NCBI RefSeq assembly: GCF_007748195.1
Contig: NZ_CP037920.1
Coordinates: forward strand, 5,361,800-5,425,799
Source: Gimesia aquarii
GTDB taxonomy: Bacteria > Planctomycetota > Planctomycetia > Planctomycetales > Planctomycetaceae
Direction: 5' to 3'
DNA length: 64,000 nt
Position 1 is the stretch's first letter. Each line of letters begins with the position of its first letter. Positions 35,624 to 44,541 of the stretch are shown one piece after another. The notes under the pieces were generated by a model. That model saw nothing but the letters and a program-made list of their open reading frames with translations, was not told the DNA's origin and ran no database searches. The translations under genes and the position numbers were made by a program.

Positions 35624-36742
35624 ATGAAAATTGAACAAATCATTTGTCAAATTCTCAGATCAGGTTCCGTCACGAATAAAACAGCCAGTTGCCAGGATTC
35701 AGTTCTGGTTCGCATTAAAACAGACAATGGCCTGGAAGGCATCGGTGAAGCCGACTCTTCCCCGGAAGTCGTTAAAGCAGTGATCGACGCTCCCTATAGT
35801 CACAATGTTGCGTGTGGATTAAGAGAATTACTCATCGGAGAAAACCCACTCGAAACAGAACGACTCTGGCAGAAAATGTATCGCCATACAATGTACTTTG
35901 GCAGAACCGGTGTAACGATCACCGCAATGGCTGCGATCGACATGGCACTTTGGGATTTAAAGGGAAAACATTTTGGTGAACCGATCCACCGACTTTTGGG
36001 GGGGCAACACCATACGAAGTTTCAAGCCTATGCTTCGATTCTGTTTGGGAAAGATGGTCGAGAAACATGTGACATAGCACAGCGCTGGATTGAAAACGGA
36101 TACACGGCTGTGAAATTTGGTTGGGAGCCGATGGGAGAATCGGAAAAGCTTGATATAGAACTTGTTGCTGGTGCCCGTGAAGGAATGGGAGATGGCATAT
36201 TATTGATTGACGCAGGTTGTGTCTGGGACGCCCGAACTGCATTGCAGCGCGCACATGCATTTTCCGAATATAATATTGGCTGGCTTGAAGAACCCCTCTT
36301 CCCCCACGATATCGCTGGCTATGCCTGGCTCAAAGATCGTTCTCCCGTTCCCATTGCTGCTGGCGAAGAAGAATGCGGTCGTGAGTCATTCCGACCTTAT
36401 TTTGACCAGAGAGCACTTGATGTCTACCAAATTGATCTGGCTCGTAATGGGTTTACCGAAGCCTCTTATCTGAAACAAAGAGTGGCTGAAATCGGTGCAC
36501 GCCCTTGTAACCATTGTTACACCAGCCCAATCACCGTTGCAGCCAGCCTACACTGGTTAGCCACCTGCAAAGATGCGTTTATCTTCGAAGATTGTGTGGA
36601 AGATGAGCCTCTCAGACACGAGTTAACTTATGAGAAAGTACAAGCGGAAGACGGCATGATTCAAGTCCCAGATAGACCAGGGCTCGGGATCACGCTCAAT
36701 GAAGATTTCATTGCAGCCCACGTCGTTGCAGAGTCAAAATAA
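35624..36742 (+). CDS. Enolase-superfamily (mandelate racemase/muconate lactonizing) enzyme
   Basis: The 372-residue product has the enolase-superfamily capping domain (VLVRIKTDNGLEGIGEADSSPE) and barrel: Lys164 in TAVKFGW, metal ligands Asp196 (LLIDAG), Glu222 (WLEEP) and Glu248 (AAGEEE), and His297 (CNHCYTSP). This is the MR-type set of ligands. Members are mostly acid-sugar dehydratases. The substrate is not predicted. I start at ATG 35624; an upstream ATG would overlap the DUF1501 gene by 38 bases. It lies between the DUF1501 and deacylase genes, with a GntR regulator and a symporter in the same run, consistent with sugar-acid catabolism. Confidence 0.85.
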   Translation: MKIEQIICQILRSGSVTNKTASCQDSVLVRIKTDNGLEGIGEADSSPEVVKAVIDAPYSHNVACGLRELLIGENPLETERLWQKMYRHTMYFGRTGVTITAMAAIDMALWDLKGKHFGEPIHRLLGGQHHTKFQAYASILFGKDGRETCDIAQRWIENGYTAVKFGWEPMGESEKLDIELVAGAREGMGDGILLIDAGCVWDARTALQRAHAFSEYNIGWLEEPLFPHDIAGYAWLKDRSPVPIAAGEEECGRESFRPYFDQRALDVYQIDLARNGFTEASYLKQRVAEIGARPCNHCYTSPITVAASLHWLATCKDAFIFEDCVEDEPLRHELTYEKVQAEDGMIQVPDRPGLGITLNEDFIAAHVVAESK

Positions 36743-36785
36743 AGTCCACAAATGATTTCCTCCCTCAATTAGTAGAATTAACATC

Positions 36786-37820
36786 ATGTCTCAAACACCA
36801 ATTCAAACAAAGATTGATTTCGACAAACCAGGAATCCAATGGAGTACTCTCAATATTCCCTTCTCTTATAATTTAAGCGGTTGGTCACAGCTGCAAATAC
36901 CGATCTCTACAATTGGACATGGAGAAGGACCAACAGTTCTATTGATGGCAGGAAATCACGGCGATGAGTACCCGGGCCAGATTGCCATTATGAAATTAAT
37001 GCAATCGCTGAAAATAGAACAGATTTCCGGTCGCATCATTTTTATCCCCGCGATTAATATTCCGGCTGCAAAAGCGGCAACCCGTCTCTCACCCATCGAC
37101 GGTAAAAATTTAAATCGCTGTTTTCCCGGTGATGCAGACGGCACTGTTTCCGAAATAATGGCGCATTATCTGACTCACGAAATCTTTCCTCTCGTTGATG
37201 TCGTAATAGATTTACACACGGGCGGACGAGGGGTCTATTTTTATCCGTGTGCCCATATGCATCTGGTAGAAAATCTGGAACAACGTCGTCGAATGGCGTT
37301 GGCAACTGAAGCTTACAATACAGATTTTGCTTTTCTGTATGCGGATATTGCTGGAAAAGGTCTCTTACCAGTCGAAGCTGAAAACATGGGAAAAACCGTG
37401 GTCACAACAGAAATGGGAGGTGGCGAAGTCACTACGGCTCCCGTGCATCAAGTCTCACAAGCAGGATTGCGTAACGTATTGGTTCATCTGAAAGTCTTGC
37501 AGGGAGAAGAAAAAAATCGTACAGATTTAGGACTCCCTCCCACACGATGGGTGCAGGCTCTGAATGCAGAAGACTACATTTTTGCACCAGAGTCAGGGCT
37601 CTTTGAAAGCTTCGTGGATGTGGGATCCGAGGTCTCCGAGGGACAGCCACTGGGAGCGCTCTATTTTCTTGAACGTCCAGACCGTAAGCCATCAATTATT
37701 GAAGCGAACTCGAACGGGATTGCCATCGCCCATCGTGGCCCAACTCTGACCAGTCAGGGAGATATTGTTTTCTGTCTGGCTCATGATGTTGAAGAACAAG
37801 TGCTGAAAACATTTCAATAA
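36786..37820 (+). CDS. M14-type deacylase (AstE/aspartoacylase family)
   Basis: The 344-residue product belongs to the succinylglutamate desuccinylase/aspartoacylase family: zinc ligands His58 and Glu61 in AGNHGDEYPG, third ligand His144 in IDLHTGGRG, and a likely catalytic Glu in TTEMGGGE (residue ~208). The C-terminal ~90 residues resemble the family's biotinyl-like beta domain. Family members remove acyl groups from amino acids (as in ectoine breakdown by DoeB). Here it sits with a symporter and an enolase-superfamily enzyme, so the compound could be an acylated sugar acid or amino acid. The reaction is uncertain. Confidence 0.85.
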   Translation: MSQTPIQTKIDFDKPGIQWSTLNIPFSYNLSGWSQLQIPISTIGHGEGPTVLLMAGNHGDEYPGQIAIMKLMQSLKIEQISGRIIFIPAINIPAAKAATRLSPIDGKNLNRCFPGDADGTVSEIMAHYLTHEIFPLVDVVIDLHTGGRGVYFYPCAHMHLVENLEQRRRMALATEAYNTDFAFLYADIAGKGLLPVEAENMGKTVVTTEMGGGEVTTAPVHQVSQAGLRNVLVHLKVLQGEEKNRTDLGLPPTRWVQALNAEDYIFAPESGLFESFVDVGSEVSEGQPLGALYFLERPDRKPSIIEANSNGIAIAHRGPTLTSQGDIVFCLAHDVEEQVLKTFQ

Positions 37821-37853
37821 CAGAATACTGTTTCAACACCAGGAATGAGACAC

Positions 37854-39521
37854 ATGAGTTGGCTGGACTGGGTTATCGTTTTCGTTCTGAATGGATCGGT
37901 TATCGGTTTCGGATTTTATCTGGCCCGGAGTACCAAATCCAGTAGTGACTGGTTTCTGGGAGGACGTTCACTTCCCTGGTGGGGTCTGGGCCTCTCAATT
38001 TTCGCAACCAGTATCGATAATGCAGACGCCGTTTCATTGACCGGATATGCGTATAATCATGGCATGCATATCATCACAGCCTTTACACTCGCGAGCGTCT
38101 GTGGAGCAGTTCTGGCCTCATTTTTAGTTGTACCCGTTCTCTATCGAGGCGGTTTTTTTACTAACGCCGAGTATTTGGAAACACGGTATGGAAAATCGAT
38201 TCGAACTATCAGTGCACTCATACAAATCCAGTACCGAACCAGTATGTTAGGTCTGATGATCTGGTCTATTTACTTGATGCTACAAGGGATCCTTGAATTT
38301 TCACCCATTCAATGTTGGACTTTAATTGTACTGCTGGTCATTTTTACCGCTGCCTATACAACCTGGGGAGGCCTAACCTCTGTTGTCTGGACTGATGCAT
38401 TGCAAAGCCTGATCATGATGGCGGGCGGCATTACCATTTTCTGCGCAGTCTGGATGGCCAGCGGAGGTTGGTCTGCCACTATTGAAAAGCTATCTCAGTC
38501 AACGGACGCGAAGGGACAACCTCTGATTAACTGGTTACACATTGGTCAGTTTCAGGACAGTCAATCTACGTCTCCCTACTTGATTGTAATCGGCTGGACT
38601 ATTGTGGGTCTTGGTTATTATACCGTCAATCATACACAAACCATGCGTCTCATGGGGGCGCGTTCCCTGTGGGATATGAAAATAGCAACGCTCTTTGGTT
38701 GTCTGCTCATTATGCCAATCATGATCGGAACGACATTAATGGGAGTCATGGGGCGTGTTCTAGTTCCCGAATTCACAGAGCATTCAGGTGCTGACCAATT
38801 ATTCCCCTATTTTGCCAATCAGTTTTTAGCCCCTGGCTTTAAAGGACTGGTTGTAGCTGGAATTCTCTCAGCTGCGATCAGCACATTTGACTCAATTGGA
38901 TCAGCTTTATCAGCACTCTTTACACGTGACATCTATGCTCGCTGGATTTGTAAAGATCAAACCGAAAAACATTATTTGGCAGTCACACGTTGGGCCACCA
39001 TCGGTATCCTGCTGATGGGATTTCTTTACATTCCTTTCATCGTTCGCTATGACAATATGATTCAAGCATTTCGTACTTTAATTCCCATTTTTGTCACACC
39101 ATTGTTTACGATCTATTTATTAGGAGTTCTGACACAAGTCCCTCGTCAAAGTGGCCTCGTTGGTCTCATTGCCGGTTCTGTGTTTGGATTATTCGGCTTC
39201 ATTGATCGTGAATTCGTAGACCTCGAATGGCTCAGTCCCCTTCTGACTGAAAAATGGTATGCCTTCCCCTGCTCAATGATTGTAACGACCGTCGCTATGT
39301 TCGCCGCGGCTCTCAAGTGGGGATGGTTAAAAAAAGAAATACTCTCAGAAAAAGACATGAAATTATCAAAGCACAACTGGTTATCTGAAAGTCGCGAGTC
39401 CCTCCCCAGAATCAAAGATACACCATTTTCAAAACCACTCCCGCAGTACTTAAACCCAAACTGGTATGCAATCCTCTTAGTGATGCTATCATTCTGGATT
39501 ATATTTGGCTTGTTCTGGTAA
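37854..39521 (+). CDS. Sodium:solute symporter (SSS family)
   Basis: The 555-residue product has about 13 membrane helices and SSS-family signatures: an early STKSSSDWFLGGRSLPWWGLGLSIFATSI block with the unwound first helix and SIDNAD site, and YTVNHTQTMRLMGARS further on. SSS proteins move sugars, acids or osmolytes with sodium. As the transporter of this gene run it should bring in the substrate for the enolase-superfamily and deacylase enzymes. I prefer ATG 37854: AGGA at 37841 is nine bases before it, while the earlier ATG at 37845 is next to AGGA with no spacing. The C-terminal tail after the last helix is short. Confidence 0.88.
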   Translation: MSWLDWVIVFVLNGSVIGFGFYLARSTKSSSDWFLGGRSLPWWGLGLSIFATSIDNADAVSLTGYAYNHGMHIITAFTLASVCGAVLASFLVVPVLYRGGFFTNAEYLETRYGKSIRTISALIQIQYRTSMLGLMIWSIYLMLQGILEFSPIQCWTLIVLLVIFTAAYTTWGGLTSVVWTDALQSLIMMAGGITIFCAVWMASGGWSATIEKLSQSTDAKGQPLINWLHIGQFQDSQSTSPYLIVIGWTIVGLGYYTVNHTQTMRLMGARSLWDMKIATLFGCLLIMPIMIGTTLMGVMGRVLVPEFTEHSGADQLFPYFANQFLAPGFKGLVVAGILSAAISTFDSIGSALSALFTRDIYARWICKDQTEKHYLAVTRWATIGILLMGFLYIPFIVRYDNMIQAFRTLIPIFVTPLFTIYLLGVLTQVPRQSGLVGLIAGSVFGLFGFIDREFVDLEWLSPLLTEKWYAFPCSMIVTTVAMFAAALKWGWLKKEILSEKDMKLSKHNWLSESRESLPRIKDTPFSKPLPQYLNPNWYAILLVMLSFWIIFGLFW

Positions 39522-39546
39522 ACAGAGTTTAAAGAGTACACTATCT

Positions 39547-40395
39547 ATGCCTCGTTTCCCTATGAAACCTTATCGAATTCATACTGTCATGTGCCTGTTG
39601 ACAATCGTATTTGTTGTTTCACTCTTCACATTAGAGTCATCTCTGGCGGCTACTCCTCAAGACATCGAATTCACGGCAAATTATGATCATACAAAACAAA
39701 ACTATGTCATGATTCTGCCAAGAAGTTTCTCGGATCAAAAATCGTATTCGATATTAATTGCTCTCCACGGACATGGATCTGACCGCTGGCAATTCGTTCA
39801 AGATATGAGAGGAGAATGTAAAGCAGCTCGTGACATCGCTATGAAATATCACATGATTTATATTTCTCCCGATTATCGTGCACGAACATCCTGGATGGGT
39901 CCCAAGGCAGAATCTGACCTTATACAAATCATTGAAGATCTGAAAACGAAATTTAAAATTAAAAAAGTGTTCTTATGCGGTGGATCAATGGGCGGATCCT
40001 CGAGCTTGACCTTTGCAGCGATCCATCCCAATTTGATTGATGGAGTCGCTGCCATGAACCCCACCGCAAACCATTTGGAATACAATAAATTCCAACCCGC
40101 TATCCAAGCCTCATTCGGCGGATCAAAGCAGGATATACCACAAGAATATAAGAAACGCAGTGCAGAGTATTGGCCGGAAAAATTGACGATGCCCATCAGC
40201 ATTTCAGTCGGTGGTCAAGACAAAATAGTTCCGCCAGATAGTGCTCGTCGTTTGGTTCGAATTCTCCAACAAATCAACAAAAATGTATTGTTGATTGATC
40301 GACCTCAACAAGGTCACTCTACTTCTTATAAAGACAGCTATTCCTTATTAGAATTTGTGATCCGAAAATCATCTCAGAGGAAATATGAACAATAA
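39547..40395 (+). CDS. Exported alpha/beta-hydrolase (esterase-like)
   Basis: The product (282 residues from 39547) has a signal peptide then an alpha/beta-hydrolase core: HGHGSDRW (oxyanion loop), the nucleophile elbow CGGSMGGS (Ser147), a likely acid in GGQDKIVPPD and a likely His in QQGHSTSY. It looks like a periplasmic phospholipase/carboxylesterase or feruloyl-esterase-like protein. It closes the run that began with the GntR gene, 25 bases after the symporter stop. It would remove ester groups from the imported or extracellular substrate; this is inference. ATG 39505 (14 residues longer, overlapping the symporter) is less likely. Confidence 0.8.
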   Translation: MPRFPMKPYRIHTVMCLLTIVFVVSLFTLESSLAATPQDIEFTANYDHTKQNYVMILPRSFSDQKSYSILIALHGHGSDRWQFVQDMRGECKAARDIAMKYHMIYISPDYRARTSWMGPKAESDLIQIIEDLKTKFKIKKVFLCGGSMGGSSSLTFAAIHPNLIDGVAAMNPTANHLEYNKFQPAIQASFGGSKQDIPQEYKKRSAEYWPEKLTMPISISVGGQDKIVPPDSARRLVRILQQINKNVLLIDRPQQGHSTSYKDSYSLLEFVIRKSSQRKYEQ

Positions 40396-40409
40396 TGCCG
40401 AGCGTTGGT

Positions 40410-40814
40410 TTACTGTCCAATTTGCGTTTCACTTCGCAACAGGTTACCACGATTCAACAGTTCCTCCGTAGGCACAACGACTTTAGGTTGTAACTGGTAC
40501 GTAAATTCATGCCGATTTGTCACCTCAAACGGAAGCAGGTTATCTGAAACGGCATCCAGTGGAAAAACCTGGTACCAGGGCGTTTGCACTTTTTGCATTA
40601 TCGTCTGCGTTTCGTAGCCATCTTTTGTCAGCGTGATCTCACTAGTAGAGTAGTAAGTAAAATCAACCGATGTCGGAGTATACCCGATTTCTTCTCCATC
40701 CACTTTCACAAGTGCTCCAGAAGGGATTGAGCGGATTGTCATTCTCCGATGCACGCAGCCGAACTGACCGAAGGTTATTAAGACCAACGCTAGCACGAGT
40801 ACCCCACGTTTCAT
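40410..40814 (-). CDS. PEGA-domain lipoprotein
   Basis: The product (134 residues from ATG 40814) has a lipoprotein signal (LVLALVLITFGQFGC; Cys21) and then a PEGA domain: RSIPSGALVKVDGEEIGYTPTSVDFTYYSTSEITLTKDGYE, a beta-sandwich found at bacterial cell surfaces. It probably anchors in the outer membrane and binds or holds envelope material. A longer frame to 40883 adds 23 residues before the signal and is not favoured. It converges on the esterase gene with 14 bases between stops. Confidence 0.82.
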   Translation of the reverse strand: MKRGVLVLALVLITFGQFGCVHRRMTIRSIPSGALVKVDGEEIGYTPTSVDFTYYSTSEITLTKDGYETQTIMQKVQTPWYQVFPLDAVSDNLLPFEVTNRHEFTYQLQPKVVVPTEELLNRGNLLRSETQIGQ

Positions 40815-40845
40815 TGCGGTGTTGAGACAATCAGGGTTTGGTAAG

Positions 40846-40947
40846 CCAGAACCTGAATTCACAATCGGAAAGGGATGAGACATTGAAAACTTGGTAAGAA
40901 ATGACAGGGACTCAAACGAACGAGACTCCAGGTTCCAGAACCTGAAT
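40846..40947. repeat. 13-bp direct repeat and palindrome upstream of PEGA gene
   Basis: CCAGAACCTGAAT occurs at 40846-40858 and again at 40935-40947, 89 bases apart. The second copy lies inside a perfect palindrome, CAGGTTC-CA-GAACCTG (40929-40944). Both lie upstream of the minus-strand PEGA lipoprotein. They could be paired binding sites for a regulator; none is identified. Confidence 0.4.
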
Positions 40948-41360
<413 letters not shown>

Positions 41361-41427
41361 CTTATTTTTCTATCGCGCCAATTTCTTATGTTGGCTTAAT
41401 GTCGCTTTCTAACGGTAGGAACAGTAA

Positions 41428-41458
41428 AATTGTGAGCCTGTACGGCCATAACACAATT
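41428..41458. promoter_or_regulatory. AATTGTG/CACAATT inverted repeat upstream of methyltransferase
   Basis: AATTGTG (41428-41434) and CACAATT (41452-41458) form a perfect 7-bp inverted repeat with a 17-base spacer, 31 bases upstream of the methyltransferase GTG. The position fits an operator or a weak hairpin after the tRNA. No adjacent regulator. Confidence 0.3.
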
Positions 41459-41489
41459 ACCTTCCGAGGAAACTTCGAGGCTCTCATCA

Positions 41490-42092
41490 GTGATTCATCC
41501 CTTCCTCCAAGGTTTTTTCGAAAACCCAAAGCAAGTTGCATCGCTTGTACCGAGTTCAAGTTATTTACAGAACAAGCTGAGTTCACTTCCCTGTTTTCAG
41601 ACAGCTCAATTTGTTGTCGAACTGGGACCAGGAACAGGTGGAACAACGGCAGCACTACTCAGAGCAATTCCGAGATCCTCTTGCCTGCTCTGTGTAGAAA
41701 TCGTCTCAGATTTTGTTGATCAACTTCGACAACTCTCTGATAAGCGGCTATATGTAGAAGAAGGATCCGCATTTGATCTTGAAATATTACTGAAACATTA
41801 TGATTTTCCACCTCCCGATGTGATTGTATCAGGAGTCCCCTTTTCCAATATGACGTCTGCAGAAGGTCGAAAATTGATTGAGAGCATACACTCTGTTTTG
41901 GCTCCTGGTGGTACTTTCGTAACTTATCAGTTTCGAAATCGAGTCTGTGAACTGGCAGAGAATTACTTTGGTTCACCCCAAAATAAGTCTTTTGTCCTCT
42001 GGAACATTCCCCCACTGGGAATCTATCAGTGGAAAAAAACGCCAGCCATACCATCCAGGAAAGAAGCTTACAATAGCCAAACCACCATCTGA
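41490..42092 (+). CDS. Phospholipid N-methyltransferase-like SAM methyltransferase
   Basis: The 200-residue product has SAM-binding motif I VVELGPGTGGTT (residues ~42-53), an acidic motif II CVEIVSDF, and motif IV-like VIVSGVPFSN. The preceding block QVASLVPSSSYL matches the 'SVVPSS' start of PmtA-like phospholipid N-methyltransferases, which add methyl groups to phosphatidylethanolamine. rRNA adenine dimethylases are an alternative but usually have NLPY in motif IV; here it is SGVPF. It starts at a GTG with GAGG nine bases upstream. It lies between the tRNA and the Jet operon; a functional link is not evident. Confidence 0.72.
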   Translation: MIHPFLQGFFENPKQVASLVPSSSYLQNKLSSLPCFQTAQFVVELGPGTGGTTAALLRAIPRSSCLLCVEIVSDFVDQLRQLSDKRLYVEEGSAFDLEILLKHYDFPPPDVIVSGVPFSNMTSAEGRKLIESIHSVLAPGGTFVTYQFRNRVCELAENYFGSPQNKSFVLWNIPPLGIYQWKKTPAIPSRKEAYNSQTTI

Positions 42093-42467
42093 TACTTTGT
42101 TCCATGCTTGCATATCAAGCACTTATTTTACTCGAAATAAAGAGTAGGTAATTATGGATCGAACAGAAAAGAGCTGAAAGTCATTCATCAAACCCTGACG
42201 CTTTTGATCAACATGAATGATCTCACGGATTCCCTAAACCTTTTTGTTCACGTATGTATCTAATCCGTTTTTGAACATCGTTATTTTTCTAATACTAATC
42301 CGCGATGCTCTTCTAGTTCGGCTCACTTTTTCTAGTTACAAACCGTAATTCAAAAACACTGAAAACTTGCGATTTTCTGAAATCCCCTGTCCCATTTGCT
42401 CTAAAACCAGTGTACATTAAAGAATGTGCTCTAAGAGCTCTGATAAGATTATTTGGTGATATAACCC
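42093..42467. other. Promoter region of the Jet operon
   Basis: A 375-base gap with no gene. An 8-bp inverted repeat (TCATTCAT at 42181-42188, ATGAATGA at 42213-42220) with a 24-base spacer lies within it. It should carry the promoter of jetABC. No JetD remnant is visible here. Confidence 0.4.
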
Positions 42468-43952
42468 GTGGAATTGGACCGACTCAATACATTTTTTTCG
42501 ACGAACCCATCGGCGAAATTACTTCGTGCGACTCACTCAGCGTACGTAATTCACTTCCTGAACCAACATTTCAAAGTAAATGGAAACCTCGCTACACCTC
42601 ATTCCAAAATTCAGCAACAACTTAATCACTATCTGGAACAAATCCACGAAAGAGAACCAGAAATCCTGCGAGAGAGTGCTGACGCTTATCTGACACAATG
42701 GTCTACCGGTGAGACTCGATGGTTACGGCGTTATTTTGATTCCCAACACGCGGAATCGGTCTTTCAACTGACCCCCCACTCAGAAGATGTATTAAAGTTT
42801 CTCACGGAAATGATGGACCATTCTCTAGGTTTTGTGGGAACTGAATCGAGGCTGACGCGAATTATTGGAACACTTTCAGATATTGTGGTTCGGGGGTCCG
42901 CTGACCGTGAACGACGTCTAGAACATCTCCACGCTGAACGTGATCGCGTTGAGAGTGAAATTCGCTCGCTTGAATCAGGAGACGTCGTTTCAACTCACAG
43001 TTCCACGGCCATTCGAGAGCGATTTGCAGATGCAATTTCTGATCTCATTTCACTACAAGGTGACTTTCGGGCTGTTGAAGAATCGTTCAAATCTATTACC
43101 CGCGATGTCCAGAAACAGCAAACGGAAGCGATGGAGACTCGGGGTCAGATTCTGGGATTTGCACTCGACGCAGAAGATCGACTCAAGGAAGAAGATCAGG
43201 GAGCCAGCTTTAAAGCGTTTGTCGACCTTCTACTCTCACAATCGCAACAAGATGAACTGGAAAAAATTATCATTCAATTAGAAGAGATGGTTGAACTGGA
43301 ATCACAAACAGAAGGAAAAGATCGCGTAAAACGTATGATAAGCAGCCTGTCTCTGGAAGCAGAACGTGTGTTGAACACCACACGCCGATTGAATTCTACA
43401 CTGCGCAGGCTTCTGGATTCAAAAGTGAGTTCGAGTCGACTCAGGTTAGCTTCCGTGCTGCGTGAAATCCAGGCAGCAGCGGTGCGTCAGGCAGAACAAC
43501 CTCCTGAATTAGGCATCAATGTTTTTACCGAACTAGATTTGTATCACGGTTTGGAACGCCCCTTCTGGCAACCCCCGGTCAAATTTGATGCGATCGAAAT
43601 CACGCATGAAGAACCGGACGACAAAGCGCGATTCGACGCATTTCGAAATCTTGCCGAGATGCAACGTCTTGATTGGGATACCATGCGGTTTAATATTGCC
43701 AGTCAGGTTCAGTTTACTGAACGATTGCCTCTTTCAGATTTATTGGAAACTTGCCCGCCAGTCAATGGCGCAATAGAAATGTTGGGTTACATTCAAATTG
43801 CACATGATGAAGGCCATGAGGTAGATGAAAACTCTGTCGACGTTGTTTGTATCGAAACTGAAAACGGACTGCTGGAATTTGAAATTCCCCGAGTTTTCTT
43901 TCTATCAGAAACACTGCGAAGACGTTCCGGGCTGAGGAGTAGCACCATATGA
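42468..43952 (+). CDS. jetA: Wadjet-like JetA (DUF3375, MksF-like)
   Basis: The 494-residue product matches DUF3375, the kleisin-like subunit of type I Wadjet. Its start reads MELDRLNTFFSTNPSAKLLRATHSAYVIHFLNQHF, the family's typical N-terminus. The middle is long, charged helix (residues ~140-330), and the C-terminus is a winged-helix-like region. The start is GTG 42468, the codon that gives this N-terminus. In known systems JetA binds JetB and links the two heads of the JetC ATPase, the complex extrudes DNA loops and recognises small circular DNA, and the nuclease JetD cuts it. The stop overlaps the jetB start by four bases (ATGA), so the two are co-translated. Confidence 0.85.
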   Translation: MELDRLNTFFSTNPSAKLLRATHSAYVIHFLNQHFKVNGNLATPHSKIQQQLNHYLEQIHEREPEILRESADAYLTQWSTGETRWLRRYFDSQHAESVFQLTPHSEDVLKFLTEMMDHSLGFVGTESRLTRIIGTLSDIVVRGSADRERRLEHLHAERDRVESEIRSLESGDVVSTHSSTAIRERFADAISDLISLQGDFRAVEESFKSITRDVQKQQTEAMETRGQILGFALDAEDRLKEEDQGASFKAFVDLLLSQSQQDELEKIIIQLEEMVELESQTEGKDRVKRMISSLSLEAERVLNTTRRLNSTLRRLLDSKVSSSRLRLASVLREIQAAAVRQAEQPPELGINVFTELDLYHGLERPFWQPPVKFDAIEITHEEPDDKARFDAFRNLAEMQRLDWDTMRFNIASQVQFTERLPLSDLLETCPPVNGAIEMLGYIQIAHDEGHEVDENSVDVVCIETENGLLEFEIPRVFFLSETLRRRSGLRSSTI

Positions 43953-44530
43953 GTGATATTCCGGAGTTTCGTGAACGTGGTATTGTTGCAGTCAACCTGC
44001 TACAGGGAGTGATCTACGAGGAGCAAGCTGACCTCTGGTCTCTACTACTTAGTAATGAATCAGACTTAAGCGAGTATTTCTGTGAAATTGGACTGACACT
44101 GATAATCGATCGTGCAGAGGGTATCGCCTACCTGCGCCAGTTTGGCGATGATGAACGCACGGGAGGTTACGAACGCTTGCCGCGTTTATTTAAGAAAACT
44201 CCTCTTAGTTATAAACCGACCTTGTTGTGTGTTCTATTACGCGAAGAGTATCGAAAATTTGAAGAGGAAGACCTCGACAACGAACGCTGTGTTATCGAAG
44301 TCGACTCGTTGTTTGAACTTTGGAAATCCTGCTTTCCAGCAAATTCAGATGAAGTGATTTTACGCAAACAACTCATCACAGCGTTAAATCAACTCGAAAA
44401 AATTAAATTTGTTGCTACGTTGAAAGAGGAACCCGGTTCATGGGAAGTCCGCAAACTATTGAAGGCACGAATTCCCATTGATGAGCTGGAACACTTGCGC
44501 GACCGGCTAATTGCAAATGAGCGCAAATAG
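43949..44530 (+). CDS. jetB: Wadjet-like JetB (DUF4194, MksE-like)
   Basis: The 193-residue product matches DUF4194, the KITE-like subunit of Wadjet type I. It has compact winged-helix-type segments (EEQADLWSLLLSNESDLSEYFCEIGLTLIIDRAEGIAYLRQF; RLFKKTPLSYKPTLLCVLLREEYRKFEEED) characteristic of MksE/JetB. In known complexes it dimerises and binds the kleisin JetA, regulating DNA gripping by the JetC heads. Coupled to jetA by a 4-base overlap, it is followed eleven bases after its stop by jetC. Confidence 0.85.
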   Translation: MSDIPEFRERGIVAVNLLQGVIYEEQADLWSLLLSNESDLSEYFCEIGLTLIIDRAEGIAYLRQFGDDERTGGYERLPRLFKKTPLSYKPTLLCVLLREEYRKFEEEDLDNERCVIEVDSLFELWKSCFPANSDEVILRKQLITALNQLEKIKFVATLKEEPGSWEVRKLLKARIPIDELEHLRDRLIANERK

Positions 44531-44541
44531 GAAATCACTCC

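Noticed and set aside
41490-42092. rRNA adenine dimethyltransferase
   Set aside because: Motif IV is SGVPF rather than the NLPY/NIPY typical of that family, and the VPSS block matches phospholipid N-methyltransferases better.
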